This document shows, one piece after another, positions 30,989-39,633 of a stretch of DNA of 64,000 nucleotides. Within the stretch, counting starts at the first letter, position 1. Each line of letters starts with the position of its first letter. Under the pieces are notes generated by a model. It did not search any database and was not told the origin of the DNA. It was given only the letters and a program-made list of their open reading frames with translations. Origin of the DNA: JANPJV01 sp031425695 (GTDB taxonomy: Bacteria > Pseudomonadota > Gammaproteobacteria > Xanthomonadales > SZUA-5); the NCBI GenBank assembly GCA_031425695.1, contig JANPJV010000232.1:1-64000 (forward strand), read 5' to 3'. A program made the translations under genes and the position numbers.

Positions 30989-31070
30989 AGTGAAGTTCTC
31001 GATTGGTGGGAGCAGCCATGGCTGCGACGCCCTGATTTTTCTTGCGCGCAGGAGCGTGATGCAAGCGCAG

Positions 31071-31101
31071 AAACAAAAGGGGGCGGCGCATGCGCCGCCC
31101 C
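31071..31101 (-). terminator. Rho-independent terminator of the sucC-sucD operon
   Basis: The perfect palindrome GGGGCGGCGC/ATGCGCCGCCCC (31080-31101) is followed on the minus strand by CCTTTTGTTT. It begins 40 bases beyond the sucD stop. Confidence 0.75.
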
Positions 31102-31140
31102 TAGTCCTGCGTGCGCCAGTCAACCGGCGCTAAAACATTC

Positions 31141-31722
31141 TTACTTCTTTGCAGGCTTCTTGGCGGCGCCCTTGTCTGAGCTCATCTTCGATGCACCAGC
31201 CTTGTTGGCGCCGGTGGCTTTTCCCGACGGGGATTTGCCAGGAGCAGCCTTGGCCGGAGCGGCCTTCGCTGGTGCAGCCTTCGCCGGAGCTGCCTTCGCC
31301 GGAGCGGCTTTGGCTGCGGCTTTCGGAGCTGCCTTGGCCGGAGCGGCCTTGGCAGCCGGCTTGGCAGCCGGCTTTGCTGCAGCTTTTGCAGGAGCAGCCT
31401 TGGCCGGCGCAGCTTTCGCTGGTGCAGCTTTAGCAGCAGCCTTGGGGGCCGCTTTGGCAGGTGCAGCCGCTTTGCCCGGTGCAGCGTTCTTCGCCGGGGC
31501 GGCTTTGGCAGGTGCTGCAGCCTTTGCGGGTGCGGCGGACTTCCCGGTTGCGGCCTTCGCGGCAGGTGCCGGAGCGGCCTTCTTGGCAGCAGCAGGCTTG
31601 GCTACGGGGGCTTTCTTGGCTGCCGGCTTGGCTGCCGCTTTCTTGGCGGCCGGTTTCTTCTTGTCGTTGACGACGGGCGCCGGCGTAGCCGACGTGTTTT
31701 GCGCAGTGTTTTCTGTTTTCAC
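31141..31722 (-). CDS. Possible nested histone H1-like protein inside the sucD frame
   Basis: A GTG at 31720-31722 is preceded by AAGGGG (31732-31737) at nine bases, a strong internal Shine-Dalgarno. Translation would give a 193-residue protein starting MKTENTAQNTSATPAP, followed by AKKAAAKPAAKKAP-type repeats and ending SSDKGAAKKPAKK. This composition is that of bacterial H1-like DNA-binding proteins. It is in frame with sucD, so both the fused and the separate product are possible. Loss of the normal sucD stop after a former intergenic region would explain the layout (inference). Confidence 0.5.
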   Translation of the reverse strand: MKTENTAQNTSATPAPVVNDKKKPAAKKAAAKPAAKKAPVAKPAAAKKAAPAPAAKAATGKSAAPAKAAAPAKAAPAKNAAPGKAAAPAKAAPKAAAKAAPAKAAPAKAAPAKAAAKPAAKPAAKAAPAKAAPKAAAKAAPAKAAPAKAAPAKAAPAKAAPGKSPSGKATGANKAGASKMSSDKGAAKKPAKK

Positions 31723-32637
31723 TATGGCACTCCCCTTCGATGATGACGATCTTGGTTTGGCGCCGGAAAGTCGTTTTACGACGGCTTCGCCGAGCTCCGT
31801 TGGAGACCGTACCGTCGTCACTCCGGCACGCTCCAGTGCTTCAAACTTCGCTGCTGCCGTGCCCTTGCCGCCAGCGATGATGGCGCCGGCATGCCCCATG
31901 CGCTTACCCACGGGCGCTGCAACTCCCGCAATGTAGGCAATCACAGGTTTGGTCACGTATTCCGCGATGAACTCCGCGGCTTCCTCTTCCGCACTTCCAC
32001 CGATCTCTCCCACCATGATGATGGCTTCGGTCTGCGGGTCATCCTGAAACAGGCGCAGACAATCGACGAAATTCATTCCCTGCAGGGGATCGCCACCGAT
32101 CCCGATGCAGGTGCTCTGACCCAGTCCGACCTTGGTCGTCTGGTAGACCGCTTCATAGGTCAAGGTGCCGGATCGCGACACGATGCCCACCTTGCCGGGT
32201 TTATGGATGAAGCCCGGCATGATCCCGATCTTGCATTCACCCGGCGTGATGATGCCGGGGCAATTCGGGCCGATCAGATACGTCTGTGGGTAATGGTTCA
32301 TCAGGACGTGCTTGACGCGCAGCATGTCGAGTGCCGGGATGCCCTCGGTGATTGCCACGATCACCTTGATCCCGGCATCGGCGGCTTCGAGAATCGCGTC
32401 GGCAGCAAACGGTGGCGGCACGAAAATCATGCTCGCTTCGGCACCCGTTTCTTCGACTGCATCCTGCACCGTGTTGAACACCGGCAGACCAATGTGGTCC
32501 TTGCCAGCCTTGCCAGGCGTCACGCCACCGACCAGCTTGGTGCCGTAGTCGAGCGCCTGTTCCGAATGAAAGGTTCCCTGCGTGCCGGTGAAGCCCTGAC
32601 AGATCACCCGAGTTTTCTTGTTGACCAGAACCGCCAT
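31141..32637 (-). CDS. sucD: Succinyl-CoA synthetase alpha subunit with histone H1-like C-terminal extension
   Basis: The 498-residue ORF begins with a normal alpha subunit (residues 1-292). It has the CoA-binding Rossmann region, GPNCPGIITPGECKIGIMPG, and the phospho-histidine H249 in GHAGAIIAGGKGTA. SucD proteins are normally about 290 residues. Here the frame stays open for 200 more residues of Ala/Lys/Pro repeats (AAPAKAA units) ending GAAKKPAKK, like bacterial H1/AlgP proteins. A ribosome binding site and GTG at codon 306 allow a separate product. sucC is 30 bases upstream. AGGAG precedes the ATG by ten bases. Confidence 0.9.
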   Translation of the reverse strand: MAVLVNKKTRVICQGFTGTQGTFHSEQALDYGTKLVGGVTPGKAGKDHIGLPVFNTVQDAVEETGAEASMIFVPPPFAADAILEAADAGIKVIVAITEGIPALDMLRVKHVLMNHYPQTYLIGPNCPGIITPGECKIGIMPGFIHKPGKVGIVSRSGTLTYEAVYQTTKVGLGQSTCIGIGGDPLQGMNFVDCLRLFQDDPQTEAIIMVGEIGGSAEEEAAEFIAEYVTKPVIAYIAGVAAPVGKRMGHAGAIIAGGKGTAAAKFEALERAGVTTVRSPTELGEAVVKRLSGAKPRSSSSKGSAIVKTENTAQNTSATPAPVVNDKKKPAAKKAAAKPAAKKAPVAKPAAAKKAAPAPAAKAATGKSAAPAKAAAPAKAAPAKNAAPGKAAAPAKAAPKAAAKAAPAKAAPAKAAPAKAAAKPAAKPAAKAAPAKAAPKAAAKAAPAKAAPAKAAPAKAAPAKAAPGKSPSGKATGANKAGASKMSSDKGAAKKPAKK

Positions 32638-32667
32638 AACCGTTTCGCTCCTAAGAAGTCCGAGTAA

Positions 32668-33831
32668 TCAAACCGACGCCGCTGCAACTGCTTTCTGCGC
32701 ACCGTCGGCGAGGTCGCTGGCCGGGATGAGCGAAAGGTTGCTGGACTTCAGGAGATCGCGACCGCGCTCGACATTGGTGCCTTCGAGCCTGACCACGACC
32801 GGGATGTTGATACCGACTTCCTTGACTGCCGCGATGATGCCTTCCGCGATCAGATCGCAGCGCACGATGCCGCCGAAGATATTGGCCAGGATCGCCTTGA
32901 CCTTGTCGTTGCCGAGAATCAGCTTGAAGGCTTCGGTGACGCGCTCGGTGGTGGCGCCGCCGCCGACGTCGAGGAAGTTGGCCGGCTCGCCGCCATAGAG
33001 CTTGATCACGTCCATGGTCGCCATTGCCAGGCCCGCGCCATTGACCATGCAGGCGATGTTGCCGTCGAGCGCCACGTAGTTGAGATCGTGCTTGGCCGCC
33101 TGGGCCTCGAGCGGATCTTCCTGGGTGACGTCGAACATCGCCTCGAGCTTGGGCTGGCGAAAGCGCGCGTTGTCATCCGAGTTGAGCTTGCCGTCCAGCG
33201 CCATCAGGTCACCGGCGCTGTTGATGATCAGCGGGTTGAGCTCGATCAGGCTCATGTCGTAGTGATAGAAGAGCTGGTACATGGACAGCATGATCTTCGC
33301 GAGCTGCGCCGTCTGCTTGGCACCGAGGCCCATGGCGAAGCCGAGCTTGCGGCATTCGAAGGCCTGCAGGCCCTGCATGAAATTGACTTCGACGGTGAAG
33401 ATTTTTTCCGGGTGGTCGCGCGCGACCTGTTCGATGTCGACGCCGCCAACCGGGGAAGCGATAAACGTGACCGCCTTGCTGGTGCGGTCGATCAGCATGG
33501 ACAGATAGAGCTCCTTGCTGATCTCGGTGGCTTCGGTCACCAGCACCTGGTTGACCGGCAGGCCGCGTCCCGCGCTCTGGTAGGTGACCATGCGCGTGCC
33601 GAGCATCTTCTGCGCCGCATCGCGCACCGCGGTCAGCGTCTTGCAGATCTTGACGCCACCCGCCTTGCCGCGCCCGCCGGCATGGATCATGGCCTTGACC
33701 ACCCACTGGTCACCACCGATCTGTCGCGCTGCTTCGACTGCCGCATCGGGCGTGACGACGACTTGCCCTTGCGGCACTGGAATGCCGAACTGCGTGAACA
33801 GTTCTTTCGCTTGATACTCGTGAAAGTTCAT
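32668..33831 (-). CDS. sucC: Succinyl-CoA synthetase beta subunit (ADP-forming)
   Basis: This 387-residue ATP-grasp subunit forms the succinate and nucleotide sites. Evidence is the N-terminal MNFHEYQAKELFTQFGIPVP, KAMIHAGGRGKAGGVK, the nucleotide-binding ELNPLIINSAGDLMALDGK, and GIVRCDLIAEGII. Length equals that of E. coli SucC. GGAG lies five bases before ATG 33831, so an extension to 33918 is rejected. sucD follows 30 bases downstream. pilS diverges from it across 271 bases. Confidence 0.96.
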   Translation of the reverse strand: MNFHEYQAKELFTQFGIPVPQGQVVVTPDAAVEAARQIGGDQWVVKAMIHAGGRGKAGGVKICKTLTAVRDAAQKMLGTRMVTYQSAGRGLPVNQVLVTEATEISKELYLSMLIDRTSKAVTFIASPVGGVDIEQVARDHPEKIFTVEVNFMQGLQAFECRKLGFAMGLGAKQTAQLAKIMLSMYQLFYHYDMSLIELNPLIINSAGDLMALDGKLNSDDNARFRQPKLEAMFDVTQEDPLEAQAAKHDLNYVALDGNIACMVNGAGLAMATMDVIKLYGGEPANFLDVGGGATTERVTEAFKLILGNDKVKAILANIFGGIVRCDLIAEGIIAAVKEVGINIPVVVRLEGTNVERGRDLLKSSNLSLIPASDLADGAQKAVAAASV

Positions 33832-34102
33832 CCTGTCTCCTGATCGACGCTCGCTTGTCGCGAGGGCGAAAGTTGTGCGCCGGGCTGTTCCAAATTGGCG
33901 CGTATTGTGATGAAACACCCGCGCCGCGCCAAGTGTTTCCGCATAGCGATTTCAACGCAAGTGCGAGGAGCGAAAAAAGTCGATCCACCGCGTATTTGCC
34001 GTGTGTGCCGACGGGCTCGAAAATGGATCTTTGGGATCCACGAAAAGCGCATCCGGGAGCCAATGTTATAGTGATTCCCGCCTCGCGCACGCAGGAAGGC
34101 AG

Positions 34103-35794
34103 ATGCGCATTTCCAGCATCGGCGTCAACGAGAAACTGATGACGCCCGCGGCGCTGCGCTGGTACGAGCTGCGCCTGTTCAATCTCTACCGGATCCTGGT
34201 TGCGCTGGTCTTCGGTGTGTTGTTGCTGACCAGCGCGACGGCGCGCTATTTCAGTCTCAGCGGATCGATCTACGGAGCCGGGCAAGTCGGCGTGATTCTC
34301 TATGCGCTGCTCGCGGTCGCCGTATTCGTGGCGAGCGAAAGCCGCCGTTCGAGCGTCACCGTGCTCGCCCTCGTGGGCGTCGGCTGCGACCTGGTCATGG
34401 GCTCGCTGCTGCTGTTCGTCTTCGGCGGTCTCAGCAGCGGCGTCGGCGTGCTGCTGCTGATCACCGTGTCGATGTCGGCCTTGTTGTTGCCGGGAAGGCT
34501 GGCGCTGCTGACCGCAGCGGTCGCCACCTTCGCGCTGCTGTCCGAATCGTTCTATGCGCTCACCGTGGAAGGCACCAGCGAGCGCAATCTCGCCCAGGCG
34601 GCCTTGCTCGGCACTGCGTTCTTCGCGACCGTCGCGATTTTCTACTGGCTCGCCCGGCTCACGCGGGAGAGCCAGGAACTGGTCGAGCGCCAGGGGGTCG
34701 ACATCGCCAACCTGGCGCAGATCAACGAGCTCATCATCCAGCGCATGCGCACCGGCATCCTGGTCATTGACGGGCGCGGCGAAGTGCGGCGCTTCAACGA
34801 GTCGGGCTGGTACCTGCTCGGCACGCCACCGATGCAGGAAACCCAGGTCCGCAAGTTGTCGCCTGACCTCTACGGTCGCTGGCGTTACTGGATCACCACC
34901 GCCAAGCACAACAACGTGCCGATCCAGGTGGCCCAGGGGGTGCCCGCGGTGGTGCCACGCTTCACTCGCCTGTCCGGTCAGGACGATGCGGCCACGCTGT
35001 GCTTTCTCGAAGACGAGAGCATGGTCTACCGGCGCGCCGAAGAGCTCACGCTGGCTTCGCTCGGCCGGCTCTCGGCGAGCATCGCCCACGAAGTGCGCAA
35101 CCCGCTCGCAGCCATTTCGCACGCGGCCCAGTTGCTGGCCGAGTCGGAGGACATGGGGGAGACGGATAGACGTCTGATCGAGATCATCCTCAACCACTGC
35201 GGCCGGGTGAACGGCATCGTCGAAAACGTGCTGCAACTCTCGCGGCGGGAACGCTCGCGTCCGGAGTGCGTGCCGCTCGCACCGTGGGCCCATGGCTTCG
35301 TCAACGATTTCCGCCAGGCACATCCGCTCGGGCAGGACCAGTTGCGTTGCGTGGTCGACCAGCGCGATGCGCGCGCCCTGGTCGATCCCTCGCAACTGAC
35401 GCAGGCAGTCTGGAACCTGGTGCGCAACGCGATCCGCTACGGCCGCCAGCCGGACCAGGCCGCCGATATCTGCCTCCGCGTGCGCCAGGCCAACCCGGCC
35501 CAGGGCGCACTGGTCGAGATCATCGATCGCGGGCCGGGCATTCCCCAGAGCCTGCAACGACAGCTGTTCGAGCCCTTCTTCACCACGCATGCCGACGGCA
35601 CCGGCCTCGGCCTCTACATCTGCAAGCAGTTGCTCGGCGCCAACCAGGCCAGTATCGAATACGTCTCGGTGCCCGGTGGCGGCAGCTGCTTTCGGATCCA
35701 GCTCGCGGTGCCGCAGCGCGACATGGCGCCGGACCTGGTGCCACCCTCGGTCGCTGCCGAGACGTTTTCCGATCCGCCGCTGCTGCCGAGATGA
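34103..35794 (+). CDS. pilS: Type IV pilus two-component sensor kinase
   Basis: The 563-residue sensor has six membrane helices in the first ~190 residues, a PAS-like domain (INELIIQRMRTGILVIDGRG), HisKA with the histidine in ASIAHEVRNPLAAISHAAQLL (key residues SIAHEVRNPL), and an HATPase with NLVRNAIRYG, DRGPGIP and GTGLGLYICKQLL. In Pseudomonas the membrane part senses PilA levels. AGGAAGG precedes ATG 34103. pilR follows 112 bases downstream. The divergent neighbour is sucC. Together with pilR it should control the three pilin promoters downstream. Confidence 0.92.
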   Translation: MRISSIGVNEKLMTPAALRWYELRLFNLYRILVALVFGVLLLTSATARYFSLSGSIYGAGQVGVILYALLAVAVFVASESRRSSVTVLALVGVGCDLVMGSLLLFVFGGLSSGVGVLLLITVSMSALLLPGRLALLTAAVATFALLSESFYALTVEGTSERNLAQAALLGTAFFATVAIFYWLARLTRESQELVERQGVDIANLAQINELIIQRMRTGILVIDGRGEVRRFNESGWYLLGTPPMQETQVRKLSPDLYGRWRYWITTAKHNNVPIQVAQGVPAVVPRFTRLSGQDDAATLCFLEDESMVYRRAEELTLASLGRLSASIAHEVRNPLAAISHAAQLLAESEDMGETDRRLIEIILNHCGRVNGIVENVLQLSRRERSRPECVPLAPWAHGFVNDFRQAHPLGQDQLRCVVDQRDARALVDPSQLTQAVWNLVRNAIRYGRQPDQAADICLRVRQANPAQGALVEIIDRGPGIPQSLQRQLFEPFFTTHADGTGLGLYICKQLLGANQASIEYVSVPGGGSCFRIQLAVPQRDMAPDLVPPSVAAETFSDPPLLPR

Positions 35795-35906
35795 AGCTGA
35801 CAAGCTTGGCCACACCGTGCGTGCTCGCGTTATCCTCGAACTCTCCGGCACACCCGGGCTTTCAGCGTGGTGTGCGCTCATCGAGTTGCGGAACGCGGAG
35901 TAATCA

Positions 35907-37301
35907 ATGGAAAAGGGACACGCGCTCATCCTCGACGATGAGGCCGACATCCGCGAGCTGCTCACGCTGACGCTCACCCGGCTCGGCCTGCAAGTGCATC
36001 AGGCCGCCTCCCTGAGCGAGGCCCGCGCGTTGCTCGGGGCACACAACTACGATCTGTGCTTCACCGACATGCGCCTGCCGGACGGCAACGGGCACGAGTT
36101 CATCGAGCAGATGTCGCGCCAGCATCCGGATACGCCGGTGGCGATGATCACCGCCTATGGCAACGCCGAGGCTGCGGTGCAGGCGCTGCGCGCTGGCGCC
36201 TTCGACTGCGTTTCCAAGCCGGTCGATCTCAATGTGCTGCGCAGCCTGGTCAAGACGGCGCTGCGCCTGCGCGGCGAGCGCGTGCCCGGTGGGCCGCTGG
36301 AGACGCGCCTGCTCGGTGATTCGCCGGCCATGCAGCGCGTGCGCGTCACCATCAGCAAGCTCAGTCGCAGCCAGGCGCCGGTGCTGATCTCCGGTGAATC
36401 CGGCGTCGGCAAGGAGCTCGCCGCGCGCTCGATCCACGAGCAGGGCCCGCGTGGCGTCGGTCCCTTCGTGCCGGTCAACTGCGGCGCGATCCCGACCGAG
36501 CTCATGGAGAGCGAGTTCTTCGGCCATCGCAAAGGCAGCTTCACGGGCGCCCATGGCGACAAGGACGGGCTGATCCAGGCGGCCAATGGCGGCACCTTGT
36601 TCCTCGACGAGATTGCCGAGTTGCCGCAACACATGCAGGTCAAGTTGCTGCGCATCATCCAGGAAAAGACCGTGCGCCCGATTGGTGGCCGCGCCGAGAT
36701 TCCGATCGATGTGCGCATCGTCAGCGCCACGCACAAGGAACTTTCGCACCAGGTCGAGATTGGCGAGTTCCGCCAGGACCTCTATTACCGCATCAACGTC
36801 ATCGAGCTGCGCATGCCGCCGTTGCGCGAGCGTCGCGACGACGTCGTGCTGCTGGCCGAGCGTTATCTCGACAAGCTGGCGCCGGAATGGTCGATTTCGC
36901 GCCCACGGCTTGCTCCCGAGGGGCTGGCGGCGTTGATGGCCTACGATTTCCCCGGCAACGTGCGCGAGCTCGAGAATATTCTCGAGCGCGCGGTCGCGCT
37001 CAGCGATGGCGACGTCATTCGCGCTGAAGACCTGCAGCTCGCGCCCCGCGCGCTCGGGGCCGGCATCGACGCAGAACCGGCAAGCCTGGCCGCGACCTCC
37101 AGCGGCACATCAACGGCCGAGCACGCCGCCGCGATCGGCGCCCAGAAGCTTGGCCTCGAGAGCTATATCGACGGGCTCGAGCGCGAGGCGATCAACAAGG
37201 CCCTCGAGGAATGCCGCTACAACAAGACCGCTGCGGCCAAGAAGCTCGGCATCACCTTCCGTGCCTTGCGCTACCGCCTGAAGAAGCTCGGCATCGATTG
37301 A
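35907..37301 (+). CDS. pilR: Type IV pilus sigma-54-dependent response regulator
   Basis: This 464-residue NtrC-type activator has a receiver domain with phospho-acceptor D54 and a sigma-54 AAA+ domain. The latter has Walker A GESGVGKE at 163-170 (Val in place of the usual Thr) and the GSFTGA loop at 210-215 that contacts sigma-54 (Ser in place of the commoner Ala). A Fis-type helix-turn-helix at the C-terminus (NKTAAAKKLGITFRALRYRL) completes it. It activates pilin transcription with RNA polymerase-sigma-54. The three pilin genes downstream each have a matching -24/-12 element. Confidence 0.94.
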   Translation: MEKGHALILDDEADIRELLTLTLTRLGLQVHQAASLSEARALLGAHNYDLCFTDMRLPDGNGHEFIEQMSRQHPDTPVAMITAYGNAEAAVQALRAGAFDCVSKPVDLNVLRSLVKTALRLRGERVPGGPLETRLLGDSPAMQRVRVTISKLSRSQAPVLISGESGVGKELAARSIHEQGPRGVGPFVPVNCGAIPTELMESEFFGHRKGSFTGAHGDKDGLIQAANGGTLFLDEIAELPQHMQVKLLRIIQEKTVRPIGGRAEIPIDVRIVSATHKELSHQVEIGEFRQDLYYRINVIELRMPPLRERRDDVVLLAERYLDKLAPEWSISRPRLAPEGLAALMAYDFPGNVRELENILERAVALSDGDVIRAEDLQLAPRALGAGIDAEPASLAATSSGTSTAEHAAAIGAQKLGLESYIDGLEREAINKALEECRYNKTAAAKKLGITFRALRYRLKKLGID

Positions 37302-37392
37302 AGACCCGGGCTGCCCGCCGCCGCGGGCTCTTGAAATCCGGCCGCTGTCTACCTACATGTGCGCGCATGTCCAACCGTGACTGGTCAATCCC

Positions 37393-38187
37393 ATGAACGC
37401 AACGTCCGTTCGACCGGTGACTCGCTGGCGTGCTGCCGGTGTGCACCTTGCCTTGTCCGCCATCCTGGCGCTGCTGGCCGGCCTGCTGCTCTTCGGCGTC
37501 TGGTATCCCTCTCCCTACACCAAAGCCGCCGGGGCGGATCGCCTGATCATGCTGCTGATCGGCATCGACCTCGTGCTCGGCCCGCTGCTGACGTTGATCG
37601 TCTACAAGCAGGGCAAGAAAGGCATGTGGTTCGACTTGATCTTCATCGGCGCGGTGCAGCTGGCCGCGCTGATCTACGGGATGGTCATGATTGCGCAGTC
37701 GCGCCCGATTTTTATCGTGCTCAGCGACGACATGACCTTCCTGGTCGCCAATCGCTCAATTTCTGACGCCGACCTGGCGACGGCTCCTGACCCAAGCTTG
37801 CGGACGCGCTCCTGGACTGGACCGATATACGTCGCAGCGCCGGCGCCGACCGATCCCAAGGAGCGCGAGGACCTGTTGTTCTCGAGCATGGTCGGCAAGG
37901 ACATCGATCGCCAGCCGAAATATTTCAGGCCACTGGCCAGTGCCGGCCCGGCCTTGATCAGTGCGTCGACACCTTTATCGCAGCTTGCCGCGATCCCTGG
38001 TGCGCGCACGGCGGTCGACCAATTCGTGGCGGCCCACGAGATCCCGATCGAGCGGCTTCGATTCCAGCCCCTGCGCGGCCGCGATCCCGAGCAGGACAGC
38101 ACCATCGTCTATGACACTTCCGATTCGAAAATGGTGGGAGTGATCCAGCTGGATCCATGGGTCGCCTTGCCGAAGGACGAGGGTTAA
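37393..38187 (+). CDS. TfpX/TfpZ family type IV pilin accessory protein
   Basis: This 264-residue inner-membrane protein has three or four N-terminal helices and a C-terminal periplasmic domain (LLFGVWYPSPYTKAAGADRL, LLIGIDLVLGPLLTLIVYKQGK). It matches the TfpX/TfpZ family encoded next to pilins. TfpZ of Pseudomonas affects pilin glycoform assembly and surface piliation. It lies directly upstream of the first pilin, which has its own promoter. Presence of this family fits with the glycosyltransferase-like genes further downstream. Confidence 0.85.
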   Translation: MNATSVRPVTRWRAAGVHLALSAILALLAGLLLFGVWYPSPYTKAAGADRLIMLLIGIDLVLGPLLTLIVYKQGKKGMWFDLIFIGAVQLAALIYGMVMIAQSRPIFIVLSDDMTFLVANRSISDADLATAPDPSLRTRSWTGPIYVAAPAPTDPKEREDLLFSSMVGKDIDRQPKYFRPLASAGPALISASTPLSQLAAIPGARTAVDQFVAAHEIPIERLRFQPLRGRDPEQDSTIVYDTSDSKMVGVIQLDPWVALPKDEG

Positions 38188-38214
38188 GCAAACTGGCCGT
38201 CAGGGAACGGTGAT

Positions 38215-38230
38215 TGGCGCGGTTTTTGCA
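38215..38230 (+). promoter_or_regulatory. Sigma-54 promoter of pilin gene 1
   Basis: TGGCGCG-GTTT-TTGCA matches the consensus TGGCACG-N4-TTGC. GG (38216-38217) and GC (38228-38229) are exactly 12 bases apart. It lies 33 bases before the pilin start and downstream of pilR, the expected activator. Confidence 0.75.
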
Positions 38231-38262
38231 TTACTTCCGTCGTATCTGACGGAGAGTCATCA

Positions 38263-38688
38263 ATGCGCGCGATAAATGCCGGCTTTACGTTGATCGAACT
38301 CATGATCGTGGTAGCGATCATCGCCATCCTTGCGGCCATCGCGATACCCGCCTATCAGGATTACACGATCCGCGGCCAGATTGCAGAGGGAATCACGTTG
38401 GCCAGCGGCGCGAAGAATGCGATCTGGGATTTCCACTCCGGCCGCGGCACTTTTCCGCTCAACAATCTTTCAGCGGGTCTCACGCCAGCGGCAAACATTC
38501 GTGGAAACTTCGTTTCCTCGGTGAACGTCAACGCCGGCGTGGTCGAAGTGACCTTCGGCTACAGCGTCAATCAAGCGGTGTCTGGATCAACCCTGACGCT
38601 CTCGCCGACCGACAACGGCGGCAGCATCCTGTGGGTCTGTGACTCCACGACGATTCTCGACCGCTACCTCCCGACGCAATGTCGTTGA
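38263..38688 (+). CDS. Type IV major-pilin-like protein, pilin 1
   Basis: This 141-residue type IVa prepilin has a short leader MRAINAG cleaved by PilD before F8, glutamate at mature position 5 and the hydrophobic helix LMIVVAIIAILAAIAIPAY. A globular domain carries the C-terminal disulfide pair C126/C140 (the D-region). It is clearly divergent from the two almost identical pilins downstream. GGAG lies upstream of the ATG. A short GC palindrome at 38694-38708 follows the stop. It might be an alternative major pilin or a minor subunit. Confidence 0.9.
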   Translation: MRAINAGFTLIELMIVVAIIAILAAIAIPAYQDYTIRGQIAEGITLASGAKNAIWDFHSGRGTFPLNNLSAGLTPAANIRGNFVSSVNVNAGVVEVTFGYSVNQAVSGSTLTLSPTDNGGSILWVCDSTTILDRYLPTQCR

Positions 38689-38836
38689 GATGCCGGGCGG
38701 ACCGCCCGCGATTTGCATGGACCCGACCCTAGCCTGAAGTGACGTGCCTGGGCAGTGTTCGACCAAGCCTGCCCATGTTTGCGAATTTTCGTGAAACTCC
38801 AGCGGGGGCGTGTCCAGCATTAACGCCACGTGTCCC

Positions 38837-38852
38837 TGGCACGCGTCATGCT
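38837..38852 (+). promoter_or_regulatory. Sigma-54 promoter of pilin gene 2
   Basis: TGGCACG-CGTC-ATGCT has a perfect -24 element and a one-mismatch -12 element, with GG and GC 12 bases apart. The pilin start is about 71 bases downstream. Confidence 0.75.
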
Positions 38853-38922
38853 CAACCTCCCCCGACGCTTCCCGGTCACTCCCCGACCGGGGCGTCCAGG
38901 TCATTCTCCTTGGAGGTTTTTC

Positions 38923-39342
38923 ATGAGCATGCAGAAAGGTTTCACGCTGATCGAACTTATGATCGTTGTCGCGATCATCGCCATCCTCGCGGCCATCGCG
39001 ATCCCGGCCTACCAGGACTACACCGTCCGTGCTCAGGTGTCTGATGGCCTGAGCTTGGCCAGTGGCGGCAAGACAGCAGTCGCTGAGTACTACCAGAATC
39101 GTGGTGCGTACCCGACGGACAACACCACCGCCGGCATGGCGGCTGCGACGGCCATTCGTGGCAACTTCGTCAGCACCGTGACCGTCGCCAACGGCGTGAT
39201 CGATGTCGTCTACGGCTACAGCGTCAATTCGGTCATCAGTGGCTCGACCGTGTCGCTCAGCCCGACCGACCGCGGCGGCTCGATCGAATGGGATTGCGAC
39301 TCCGCAATCCTCGATCGTTACCTGCCGACGCAGTGCCGTTGA
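38923..39342 (+). CDS. pilA: Type IV major-pilin-like protein, pilin 2
   Basis: This 139-residue prepilin has leader MSMQKG, cleavage before F7, glutamate at mature position 5, the standard N-terminal helix and a C125/C138 disulfide loop. GGAGG lies six bases before ATG 38923; a 31-codon upstream extension crosses the promoter and is rejected. It differs from pilin 3 at only four residues. It has its own sigma-54 promoter and a long hairpin just after the stop. Confidence 0.93.
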   Translation: MSMQKGFTLIELMIVVAIIAILAAIAIPAYQDYTVRAQVSDGLSLASGGKTAVAEYYQNRGAYPTDNTTAGMAAATAIRGNFVSTVTVANGVIDVVYGYSVNSVISGSTVSLSPTDRGGSIEWDCDSAILDRYLPTQCR

Positions 39343-39379
39343 TAGCTACGCCAGCGTCGATCGCTTGAGATCGCGCTCG

Positions 39380-39426
39380 GCCCCTCGCGCACGCGGCCAG
39401 ACGCCTGGCCACGTGACGCGAAGGGG
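39380..39426 (+). terminator. Long imperfect hairpin after pilin 2
   Basis: GCCCCTCGCGCACGCGGCCAG pairs, with small bulges, with CTGGCCACGTGACGCG, followed by AAGGGGC. No T-run follows, so it is better described as a terminator-like or mRNA-stabilising structure. It begins 38 bases beyond the pilin 2 stop. Confidence 0.5.
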
Positions 39427-39530
39427 CTACTTCAGACCCGATCAGCCTCGTGTGACGCGCCGCGCCCAGCAGCGCAGGATCGCACGGGGCCAAAATTGAG
39501 CGGCGTGAGGCGGTTTGGAGTCTGGAAAGG

Positions 39531-39546
39531 TGGCACGGATAATGCT
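39531..39546 (+). promoter_or_regulatory. Sigma-54 promoter of pilin gene 3
   Basis: TGGCACG-GATA-ATGCT is the same element as for pilin 2, with GG (39532-39533) and GC (39544-39545) 12 bases apart. The pilin start is about 88 bases downstream. Confidence 0.75.
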
Positions 39547-39633
39547 CTTATCCCCCTGACGCACCACGCGCATCCCATCTCACGAAGGGCGGTGCGTTCC
39601 AACCTAGGTTAGTCCACACCGAAGAGGCTCCTC

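Noticed and set aside
31240..31560. Alternative-frame ORFs (Pro/Leu/Trp-rich) over the H1-like tail
   Set aside because: They come from the repetitive GC-rich codons of the Ala/Lys/Pro tail and have no independent start signals or domain.
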